Shown in pieces: positions 15,994 to 22,858 of a stretch of 64,000 nt of DNA. The notes below the pieces were generated by a model that was not told where the DNA came from, ran no database searches, and saw only the letters and a list, made by a program, of their open reading frames with translations. The position numbers were made by a program, and so were the translations under genes. The stretch is from an uncultured Porphyromonadaceae bacterium. GTDB taxonomy: Bacteria; Bacteroidota; Bacteroidia; Bacteroidales; Muribaculaceae. Location of the stretch: the NCBI GenBank assembly GCA_900548975.1, contig URMS01000007.1:62001-126000 (forward strand). The letters are read 5' to 3'. Position 1 is the first letter of the stretch. Each line of letters begins with the position of its first letter.

Positions 15994-17304
15994 TCAATAT
16001 ATCATATAAAAGTGTACATCTTTTGAATAGCCGCTTCTACTGATTGAAAGTGGCAGAGTCGGATTCACGGGAGCAGGTATTTCATCTTCTTGAAGAACTT
16101 GGTCAGGGTCATATACATCACCTAAGAAATATCCGTTTGAGTCGCCGCACTCTCCCCAGTTAAAATGAAAATAATAAGTATTTCGGATATCTTCTTTTCC
16201 ATTGAGTAAAATGGCCTGAGTATGGTATTCATAGTGCTTGCCACCATCACATATCCATGAGTGTCCGTTGTCCTGATCGGTACTGCCTCTGAAAATAGCA
16301 ACAGCTCCGTAAGTTTTCATATTTGATATTAATCTATTAAAATATGTGGCACTAAAGCTAGTAAATGGAGTAAAGGTTTTGGACGGCAATAAGGTTTTAT
16401 ATAGTGAATATACTGCATCAGTTAAGGTATAAGTCTCCGGGAATCCATTATTATCTTTATATTCTGCATTATTTCGATGTCCTAATTCTCTGCAAAGATA
16501 TGCAAGTGCAGTATGGCTTTCTTGTGTTGCATCGCAATTTTCCATATGCGTTCTAAGAGAAAAGAACTCGTTGTAACATGAAACACGATGTTTCTTAATC
16601 TCAGACCAGTTCAATTGCACCCGATCGACATCATGACCGGGGTATGTTAATTCAATACTTGTCGGTTGTTCGAAATAGGAAAACACTTGAGCCATTGCAG
16701 TTTGGTCACACCCGCACAAGCCATTGGGGCACAGTATGCCTTCGGGATAGGATTGACCCCATTCGACTTTAAGTCGAGGTCTGGCCTCTCTGACAACGGT
16801 ATAAGGCTTTTTATATGGCTTTATATCGATAGTGTCAATAGTAAAAGAGGCATTGGTCGTGTATTCCTTCGATTTTTCGATGAAAAGGTTGAAACCGGGG
16901 TTATTCGTTGTTTCTGCAGGATCGTAAGAGCCGGCTTCGACATAGGCAAGCACAGGCACGGCCGCCTTGGGGGCGGAAACGATAATGAAGCCTTCGTTAT
17001 CGGAAAGGTTGACGGAATAGAACAGCGTATCGGTGCTGTTTCGGCTATTGGTTCCGTATCCTACCTTGACATTGTCGATGTCGGACGCAGAACGTGACTG
17101 AGGTGCGTCGGAGTCGGCGCTGAGGAACGCGATTGCGATATCGCAAGCTTCTTCGACACTCCGGATATCTGATTTGGCAGATACAGATACCGGTTCAATC
17201 TGAGTGGATACCGGCTCATCGCCGGAGCATGCCGAAAGCAGGAGGGCAGAGGCGAGACATGCGCCGATGAATGCCACTTTTGGTTTAAGAGAGTAAATTT
17301 TCAT
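15994..17304 (-). CDS. C10 family (streptopain-like) cysteine peptidase, lipoprotein
   Basis: A 436-residue exported proenzyme. Residues 1-26 are a lipoprotein signal (LLLSAC, Cys26), about 45-170 a Spi-like propeptide (SVEEACDIAIAFL.., GFIIVSAPKAAVPVLAYVE) and from about 175 the C10 catalytic domain. By alignment to SpeB, Cys199 in LCGCDQTAMAQ is the nucleophile, His348 in NGHSW the base and NWGECG (382-387) holds the oxyanion/structural tryptophan. Such proteases degrade host or bacterial proteins outside the cell after propeptide removal. Two serpin genes follow directly and probably control it. The gene and its serpins are more AT-rich than the surroundings. Low-GC codons in the catalytic half suggest transfer. 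Confidence 0.92.
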   Translation of the reverse strand: MKIYSLKPKVAFIGACLASALLLSACSGDEPVSTQIEPVSVSAKSDIRSVEEACDIAIAFLSADSDAPQSRSASDIDNVKVGYGTNSRNSTDTLFYSVNLSDNEGFIIVSAPKAAVPVLAYVEAGSYDPAETTNNPGFNLFIEKSKEYTTNASFTIDTIDIKPYKKPYTVVREARPRLKVEWGQSYPEGILCPNGLCGCDQTAMAQVFSYFEQPTSIELTYPGHDVDRVQLNWSEIKKHRVSCYNEFFSLRTHMENCDATQESHTALAYLCRELGHRNNAEYKDNNGFPETYTLTDAVYSLYKTLLPSKTFTPFTSFSATYFNRLISNMKTYGAVAIFRGSTDQDNGHSWICDGGKHYEYHTQAILLNGKEDIRNTYYFHFNWGECGDSNGYFLGDVYDPDQVLQEDEIPAPVNPTLPLSISRSGYSKDVHFYMIY

Positions 17305-17340
17305 AAGCTGAAATTTGGTTTAGATTTGGCTATTTTAGGA

Positions 17341-17352
17341 TATTCCGGAATA
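17341..17352. promoter_or_regulatory. perfect 12-bp palindrome in the C10 protease leader
   Basis: TATTCCGGAATA is its own reverse complement. It lies between the proposed -7 box and the start codon of the C10 gene, at about +10 to +20 of the expected transcript, a position suited to a repressor. Confidence 0.35.
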
Positions 17353-17367
17353 GAATGGTTTATTTTG

Positions 17368-17398
17368 CAATAATAAACATAAAATTTGTAAAGGTCAA
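17368..17398 (-). promoter_or_regulatory. putative promoter of the C10-serpin unit
   Basis: On the minus strand TATTATTG (complement of 17368-17375, one mismatch to TAnnTTTG) is preceded after 20 bases by TTG (complement of 17396-17398). Confidence 0.4.
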
Positions 17399-17510
17399 GA
17401 CGCAATAGTTTGTTTTAAATTTTATTAACAAATGAAGGTTTGGCCGGTGGAAGTATTGAAGCTAATTGGCGAAGTAATAGCGTTCTAAGACGAGATGCAG
17501 CCAAAGCAGG

Positions 17511-17624
17511 GGTCTCGCAACCCGCTCACGCGGGTTTTGCATTTTTTTTTGGGGGGGAATGAATCGCAGGGTGGAGCGAAGCGAGACCCTGTGCTATTGT
17601 CCGACCACCCGCTCGCCGCGGGTG
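17511..17624. repeat. REP-like palindromic element, copy 2 (flanks inverted)
   Basis: AACCCGCTCACGCGGGTT (17519-17536), nine T and seven G, the core CGCAGGGT...ACCCTGTG (17565-17593), and CACCCGCTCGCCGCGGGTG (17606-17624). The flanking hairpins are in the opposite orientation to copies 1 and 3, while the core reads the same way on the plus strand in all three. It lies between the divergent C10 and korA genes; the rest of 17305-17825 holds only the promoters. Confidence 0.8.
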
Positions 17625-17702
17625 CATGTCTGTGGAGATGATGGTGCAGGGTTTGGCGGAGCCAATGTGTTAAAGTTGCAGAGATAATTTTCGGCAAAGG
17701 GC

Positions 17703-17731
17703 TTGGAATGTCTAAATAATTCTTACCTTTG
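17703..17731 (+). promoter_or_regulatory. promoter of korAB
   Basis: TTGG (17703-17706) and TACCTTTG (17724-17731) with a 17-base spacer fit the Bacteroidetes -33/-7 pair. The predicted leader is about 90 bases. Confidence 0.55.
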
Positions 17732-17825
17732 CGGTGCGATTAGGGCACGGCGCGATTCGTGCCGCCCATATGTCTTAAATCTAATGAATTAACACACAAA
17801 CACAAATTATCATATAAACTTAGTC

Positions 17826-19673
17826 ATGTTGGAGAAAACTAATGTAAAGGTTCTCGACAAGGTGGTTGTACGCTTTTCGGGTGACTCCGGCGACGGAATG
17901 CAGCTCGCGGGCAACATCTTCACCAATGTATCGGCCGGTCTTGGCAATCAGGTGTCCACATTCCCCGACTATCCTGCCGAAATCCGCGCCCCGCAGGGCT
18001 CGCTGAGCGGTGTGTCGGGTTTCCAGGTAAGCGTAGGCACGGGCGTGCATACTCCCGGCGACGCCTGCGACGTGCTGGTGGCCATGAATGCCGCCGCCCT
18101 CAAGACCAATCACCGCTTCCTCAAGCCCGGCGGCGTGATCGTGGTCGATATCGATTCGTTCCGCGAAAGCGACCTCAAGAAGGCCCAGTATGCCACCGAC
18201 CGTCCCTTCGAGGAGCTCGGCATCAAGGCACAGATAGTGGAAGTGCCCGTAACAACAATGACTAAGGCAGCCCTGGCCGACAGCGGCCTGGACAACAAGA
18301 GCGTACTCAAGTGCCGCAATATCTTCGTGCTCGGTCTGGTGTGCTGGCTGTTCGACCGTCCGCTCGAAGGCGCGCTCCGCCATCTGAAGAAAAAATTCGC
18401 CAAAAAGCCCGCAGTCTACGAGGCCAATGCCCTGGTGCTGCAGGCCGGCTACGACTACGGCCACAACATCCACGCCTCTGTATCGACCTACAAGGTCGAG
18501 ACCGAAGATCCGCGTCCGGGCGTATACACCGACATCAACGGCAACACCGCCACGGCGTGGGGCCTGATCATGGCTTCCGAGAAATGCGGCCGTCCGCTGT
18601 TCCTCGGCTCCTACCCCATCACCCCGGCCACCGACATACTCCATGAGCTTGCCAAGCGCAAGGACCTGGGCGTGAAAGCCTGCCAGATGGAGGACGAAAT
18701 CGCCGGCGTATGCTCGGCCATAGGCGCTTCCTTTGCCGGCAACCTCGCCGTGACATCGACCTCGGGCCCGGGCCTCGCCCTCAAGAGCGAAGGCATCGGC
18801 CTGGCCGTGATCGCCGAGCTGCCCCTTGTGGTTATCGACGTGCAGCGCGGCGGTCCCTCGACCGGTCTTCCCACCAAAACCGAGCAGACCGACCTCATGC
18901 AGGCTCTCTATGGCCGCAACGGCGAGTCGCCTGTGGCCGTGGTGGCACCGGCATCGCCTACCGACTGCTTCACCATGGCATTCGAGGCCTGCCGCATAGC
19001 CGTGGAGCACAGCACTCCGGTGATACTGCTCAGCGACGCTTTCATAGGCAACGGCTCGTCGGCCTGGCGTATACCCGATGCCGATGAATATCCGGCCATC
19101 AAGACACCCGACGTGCCTGCCGAAATGCTTGCCGACGGCTCGTGGCGCCCCTATGTTCGCCGCGAAAACCTCGGCCGCTACTGGCCCGTGGGCGGCACCG
19201 AAGGCGCTACCCACCGTCTGGGCGGCCTCGAAAAAGACGCCGTGACCGGCGCTATCTCCACCGACCCCGCCAACCACGAAAAGATGGTGATGCTCCGCCG
19301 CGAGAAAATAGCCCGCATCGCCGACGACATACCCGCACTCGAAGTCCTCGGCGACCCCGATGCCGACACACTCCTTGTGGGCTGGGGCGGTACCTACGGC
19401 CATCTGCGCACTGCCGCCGAAGAACTTTGCCGCCGGGGCCACAAGGTGGCGTTCGCACATTTCCGCTACATCAACCCGCTGCCCGCCAACACCGGCGAGG
19501 TGCTGGCCCGCTACAGCCGCGTGATAGTGGCCGAACTCAACACCGGCATGTTCGCCGACTATCTCCAGGCACGTTTCCCCGGGCGGCAGTTCTTCCGCAT
19601 CAACAAAATCCAGGGACAGCCGTTCAGCGTGGGCGAAGTGGTGGAAAAAACCGCAGAAATTATGAATTCCTGA
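17826..19673 (+). CDS. korA: 2-oxoacid:acceptor oxidoreductase subunit alpha (2-oxoglutarate:ferredoxin oxidoreductase type)
   Basis: A 615-residue subunit in which the gamma domain (about 10-190, starting FSGDSGDGMQLAGN) is fused ahead of the alpha domain, as in KorA. The alpha domain carries the family motif GSYPITPATD (about 261-270) and ends with a transketolase-C-like part. With KorB it oxidatively decarboxylates 2-oxoglutarate with CoA, reducing ferredoxin, in the cytoplasm; 2-oxoglutarate as substrate is inferred from the two-subunit fused layout. The last codons (EIMNS) are written by an ATTATGAATT word repeat that continues past the stop. korB follows after 38 bases. Confidence 0.92.
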   Translation: MLEKTNVKVLDKVVVRFSGDSGDGMQLAGNIFTNVSAGLGNQVSTFPDYPAEIRAPQGSLSGVSGFQVSVGTGVHTPGDACDVLVAMNAAALKTNHRFLKPGGVIVVDIDSFRESDLKKAQYATDRPFEELGIKAQIVEVPVTTMTKAALADSGLDNKSVLKCRNIFVLGLVCWLFDRPLEGALRHLKKKFAKKPAVYEANALVLQAGYDYGHNIHASVSTYKVETEDPRPGVYTDINGNTATAWGLIMASEKCGRPLFLGSYPITPATDILHELAKRKDLGVKACQMEDEIAGVCSAIGASFAGNLAVTSTSGPGLALKSEGIGLAVIAELPLVVIDVQRGGPSTGLPTKTEQTDLMQALYGRNGESPVAVVAPASPTDCFTMAFEACRIAVEHSTPVILLSDAFIGNGSSAWRIPDADEYPAIKTPDVPAEMLADGSWRPYVRRENLGRYWPVGGTEGATHRLGGLEKDAVTGAISTDPANHEKMVMLRREKIARIADDIPALEVLGDPDADTLLVGWGGTYGHLRTAAEELCRRGHKVAFAHFRYINPLPANTGEVLARYSRVIVAELNTGMFADYLQARFPGRQFFRINKIQGQPFSVGEVVEKTAEIMNS

Positions 19674-19708
19674 TTCATAATTCTTAATCCATAATTCATA
19701 ATTCTACA
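19655..19708. repeat. ATTATGAATT word repeat spanning the korA stop codon
   Basis: AAATTATGAATT at 19659-19670 is followed by GATTCATAATT and further CATAATTCATAATT words up to about 19706. The first arm is inside the korA reading frame and the stop is in the loop. The segment can fold into a hairpin with a 10-bp stem within the korA-korB transcript. Confidence 0.8.
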
Positions 19709-19711
19709 AAA

Positions 19712-20725
19712 ATGGACTCCATACAATATACAGCAGCCGACTACAAAAGCGAACAGGCGGTGCGCTGGTGCCCCGGCTGCGGCGACCATGCCATCCTGAA
19801 CACTCTCCACAAGGCCATGGCCACCCTGGGAGTACCGCCCTACAAGACGGCCGTGATATCGGGCATTGGCTGCAGCTCGCGCCTGCCCTACTACATGAAC
19901 ACCTACGGCTTCCATACCATCCACGGACGCGCCGCCGCCATAGCCACGGGCTACAAGGTGGCCAACCCCGAGATGACAGTATGGCAGATATCGGGCGACG
20001 GCGACGGCCTCGCCATCGGCGGCAACCATTTCATCCACGCCGTACGCCGCAATATCGACATCAATATCGTGCTGTTCAACAACAAGATCTACGGTCTCAC
20101 CAAGGGCCAGTACTCGCCTACGAGCGACCGCGGATTCGTGTCGAAATCGAGCCCCTACGGCACGGTCGAGGATCCGTTCATACCGGCTGAGCTTGTGTTC
20201 GGCGCCCGCGGCAACTTCTTTGCCCGCAGCATCGATGTAGAGCTGGCCACTTCGCAGGAAGTGCTCGCAGCCGCCGCACGCCACAAGGGCACATCGGTGG
20301 TGGAGATACTCCAGAACTGCGTGATATTCAACAACGGCATACACAACGAGATAACCGATCGCGAAGTGCGCGCCGACCGCACAATCCTGCTGCGCCACGG
20401 CGAGAAGATGATCTTCGGCAAGAACAAGGACAAGGGCCTGGTGCGCGACGGATTCCTGCTCAAGGCCGTGACAATCGGCGAGGACGGCTACACCCTCGAC
20501 GATGTGCTGGTGCACGACGCCCACACGCAGTCGAATTTCCTGCATCAGCAGCTCGCCATGATGGACGGCCACTCGCTGCCCCTGGCGCTCGGTGTGATCC
20601 GCGATGTCGAGGCCGTGACCTACGACGCCGGTGTGACCGCACAGGTCGAGGAAGTACGCGCCCGCAAAGGCTTCGACACTCTCCGCGACATGATTCTCGC
20701 AGGCGAGACCTGGACAGTGGAATAA
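19712..20725 (+). CDS. korB: 2-oxoacid:ferredoxin oxidoreductase subunit beta
   Basis: A 337-residue thiamine-diphosphate-binding subunit. CPGCGD (Cys20, Cys23) supplies part of the iron-sulfur ligand set, and ISGDGDGLAIGGNH (about 91-104) with LFNNKIYGLTKGQYSPTS (about 118-135) is the Mg-ThDP site. It partners KorA, encoded just upstream in the same unit; separate small KorC/KorD ferredoxin subunits are not encoded here, as is usual for the two-subunit enzyme. A hairpin terminator follows at 20745-20777. Confidence 0.93.
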   Translation: MDSIQYTAADYKSEQAVRWCPGCGDHAILNTLHKAMATLGVPPYKTAVISGIGCSSRLPYYMNTYGFHTIHGRAAAIATGYKVANPEMTVWQISGDGDGLAIGGNHFIHAVRRNIDINIVLFNNKIYGLTKGQYSPTSDRGFVSKSSPYGTVEDPFIPAELVFGARGNFFARSIDVELATSQEVLAAAARHKGTSVVEILQNCVIFNNGIHNEITDREVRADRTILLRHGEKMIFGKNKDKGLVRDGFLLKAVTIGEDGYTLDDVLVHDAHTQSNFLHQQLAMMDGHSLPLALGVIRDVEAVTYDAGVTAQVEEVRARKGFDTLRDMILAGETWTVE

Positions 20726-20744
20726 TTGCAATACCATATTAATG

Positions 20745-20777
20745 ACAAAGGCCATGCACATGCTGTGTGGCCTTTGT
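20745..20777 (+). terminator. hairpin terminator after korB
   Basis: ACAAAGGCCA (20745-20754) pairs perfectly with TGGCCTTTGT (20768-20777), followed by TGTATGTG. The T-tract is poor. Confidence 0.6.
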
Positions 20778-20841
20778 TGTATGTGTCAGTATCGGCGACA
20801 CTTTTATCATTGTCGTATACATAGGTCTTGCCGGTTCCTGC

Positions 20842-20849
20842 TATCTTTG
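20842..20849 (+). promoter_or_regulatory. putative -7 box for GH172 gene
   Basis: TATCTTTG, 29 bases ahead of the chosen ATG at 20878. No clear -33 element. Confidence 0.5.
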
Positions 20850-20877
20850 CGGCATCAAACCAATAAAATCTTTTATC

Positions 20878-22059
20878 ATGAATTTTAAACCGTTATTGCT
20901 TGCAGTGATGGGTTTGCTCGCCACATCTGCCGTGGCCCAGAGTAACTATACATTCAATGGGCTGGATATGAACATGAGCACTCTTCCAATGTTGTCGAAT
21001 GCGCAGACACGTTCAATCAGTCCCGAAAACTTCACCGGTGAAAAAGGCAAGGGCGGAATGGCCGACCCTGTTCGCGACAAGGATACACGCAATGTGGCAA
21101 ATGCCGCAGTCAACGCCCGCGACCTCGGTGTGGGATGGAAAGTGAACCCCTACATAATAGTCAAACCCGGCGAGACAATCACCATAGCCGAAATAAATGG
21201 TTCGGGAGCCATTCAGCAGATTTGGATGACTCCGACGGGCAACTGGCGTCTGTCGATATTGCGAATGTACTGGGATGATGAGACTGAGCCGTCGGTAGAA
21301 TGCCCGGTGGGCGATTTCTTCTGCAGCGCATACAATGAATACGCACAGTTGTCGTCGCTCGCTGTATGTGTCAATCCGGGCAGCGCTTTCAACTGCTACT
21401 GGCAGATGCCTTTCCGCAAGAAGGCCCGTATCACCATCGAGAATATCAACAATGCCGAGGAGATGCGCCTCTACTACCAGATAAATTATACTCTCACCGA
21501 TGTGCCCGAGGATGCGGCGTATTTCCATGCTCAGTTCCGTCGCTCCAATCCGACACAAGGCTCACTTCATACGCTTCTTGACGGTGTCAAAGGCAAGGGC
21601 CAGTATGTAGGCACCTATCTGGCTTGGCGCGTCCACGACAACTGCTGGTGGGGCGAAGGTGAGATTAAGTTCTATATCGACGGCGACAAGAAATTTCCCA
21701 CTATATGCGGTACGGGTACTGAAGACTATTTCTGCGGATCATATAACTTCGAGAATCAGAAAACACATCAGTATCAGGAGTATACTACGCCCTATGCCGG
21801 CATGCATCAGGTGCTGAGGCCCGATGGCCTTTACCGTGCGGTAACCTCGTTCGGCCTCTATAGATGGCATATTCTCGATCCGATACGTTTCGACAAGGAT
21901 CTGAAGGTGACGATACAGGATCTCGGATGGCGTCATGACTGGCGCTACAACAATCAGAAATCGGATATTTCGTCGACTTCGTTCTGGTATCAGACCGAGC
22001 CCCACGCCAAATTCCCCTCACTTCCCGCAAAGGACGATATCGAAATCCCCCGGTGGTGA
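20878..22059 (+). CDS. DUF2961 / glycoside hydrolase family 172 protein, exported
   Basis: A 393-residue protein with signal peptide MNFKPLLLAVMGLLATSAVAQ; the ATG at 20878 is preferred to an upstream in-frame start because it begins this signal and follows a -7 box. The DUF2961 double jelly-roll covers nearly the whole chain, with IVKPGETITIAEINGSGAIQ (about 100-119), ECPVGDFF and GTGTEDYFCGSYNF. By analogy with characterised GH172 alpha-D-fructofuranosidase/arabinofuranosidase enzymes, the acidic pair is likely among Glu260/Glu262 and Glu282. It would act on fructosides or furanosides outside the cytoplasm. The exact substrate is not predictable. Confidence 0.9.
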   Translation: MNFKPLLLAVMGLLATSAVAQSNYTFNGLDMNMSTLPMLSNAQTRSISPENFTGEKGKGGMADPVRDKDTRNVANAAVNARDLGVGWKVNPYIIVKPGETITIAEINGSGAIQQIWMTPTGNWRLSILRMYWDDETEPSVECPVGDFFCSAYNEYAQLSSLAVCVNPGSAFNCYWQMPFRKKARITIENINNAEEMRLYYQINYTLTDVPEDAAYFHAQFRRSNPTQGSLHTLLDGVKGKGQYVGTYLAWRVHDNCWWGEGEIKFYIDGDKKFPTICGTGTEDYFCGSYNFENQKTHQYQEYTTPYAGMHQVLRPDGLYRAVTSFGLYRWHILDPIRFDKDLKVTIQDLGWRHDWRYNNQKSDISSTSFWYQTEPHAKFPSLPAKDDIEIPRW

Positions 22060-22337
22060 TTTAGGAAATTAGGAAGATAGGTGATTAGGAAAATAGGAGA
22101 TTAGGAAGATAGGAGGTTAGGAGGGTAGGAGATTAAGGAGAAAAGGAGGATAGGAAGTTAGAAGGAAAGGATAGAGGCGATGATTTTTTCTCTCATAATT
22201 TCCTGCCTCCCTAACGACTTCCTAACCTCCTTTTCTTCCTAACTTCCTAACCTCTTACCATCTCCTAATCTCCTACCATCCTAACCTCCTATTTTCCTAT
22301 CTTCTTGACCTCCTAAATTCCCTAATCTCCTATTTGA
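22060..22337. repeat. TTAGGA word repeat with inverted second half
   Basis: About 100 bases of TTAGGAAATTAGGAAGATAGG-like words begin 3 bases after the GH172 stop. They are followed by a short centre (AGAGGCGATGATTTTTTC) and then about 130 bases of the reverse-complement words (CTTCCTAACCTCC..., CTAATCTCCTATT). The two halves can pair imperfectly over their full length. No gene or promoter is seen before the -7 box at 22362. Confidence 0.85.
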
Positions 22338-22361
22338 ATTCCTTGTTTCACCAAAATTTTG

Positions 22362-22369
22362 TATTTTTG
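22362..22369 (+). promoter_or_regulatory. putative -7 box for yqeY-serS
   Basis: TATTTTTG, 28 bases before the yqeY ATG; a TTG lies 16 bases upstream (22343-22345). Confidence 0.5.
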
Positions 22370-22396
22370 CGGTCTGAAACAAAGCGTTAACTACAA

Positions 22397-22846
22397 ATGA
22401 ATCTTTATTCTCAAATCGAAGCCGATATCAAGGCCGCTATGCTGGCCAAGGATAAGGTGCGCCTGCAGGCGCTCCGCGGCATCAAGAAGGAATTTATCGA
22501 AGCCAAGACAGCTCCCGGCGCCAACGGCGAACTTACCGATGATGCTGCCATGAAGATACTGGTCAAGATGGCCAAACAGCGTCGCGAGAGCGCTTCAATA
22601 TATCAGGAGCAGAACCGCGCCGACCTCGCCGAGACCGAACTGGCCGAACTGGCCGTTATCGAGACCTATCTGCCCAAGGCTCTCACCGACGAGGAGCTTA
22701 CCGAGGCTCTCAAAAAGATCATAGCCGAAACCGGCGCCACATCGGCCGCCCAGATGGGCAAGGTGATGGGTGTGGCCACCAAGGCTCTCGCCGGCCGTGC
22801 CGACGGCAAGGCAATCTCCGCCAAAGTACGCGAACTCCTTTCCTAA
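22397..22846 (+). CDS. yqeY: GatB/YqeY domain-containing protein
   Basis: A 149-residue YqeY family protein, all helical, with family-typical LQALRGIKKEFIEAK near the N-terminus, LVKMAKQRRESASIY (about 55-69) and a C-terminal GATSAAQMGKVMGVATKALAGRADG. YqeY resembles the tail domain of GatB, which contacts tRNA in the amidotransferase, but the free-standing protein has no proven reaction. It is cytoplasmic. serS starts 12 bases downstream, so a translation-related role is consistent with context. Confidence 0.92.
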   Translation: MNLYSQIEADIKAAMLAKDKVRLQALRGIKKEFIEAKTAPGANGELTDDAAMKILVKMAKQRRESASIYQEQNRADLAETELAELAVIETYLPKALTDEELTEALKKIIAETGATSAAQMGKVMGVATKALAGRADGKAISAKVRELLS

Positions 22847-22858
22847 ACTAACTACAAA

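Larger units (their letters stand above)
13478..16012. repeat. tandem duplication of the serpin gene, period 1284 bp
   Basis: The segment from about 13548 to 14728 reappears at about 14832-16012, and I found no difference in the stretches I compared. The last roughly 70 bases at the 3' ends of the two genes differ at several positions, and the sequences diverge upstream beyond 14728/16012. The proteins differ only at three residues near the C-terminus. Confidence 0.9.

Noticed and set aside
13478..16012. Serpin duplication as an assembly artefact
   Set aside because: The two copies have several real differences at their 3' ends and unique upstream sequence, which a simple collapse or duplication error would not create, although read depth was not available.
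17820..19460. 546-codon open frame antisense to korA
   Set aside because: Repetitive His/Gly/Ala-rich translation typical of a shadow; korA is unmistakable.
22060..22337. CRISPR-like repeats
   Set aside because: The words are short, degenerate and without unique spacers, and the second half is the reverse complement of the first. No cas genes are present.
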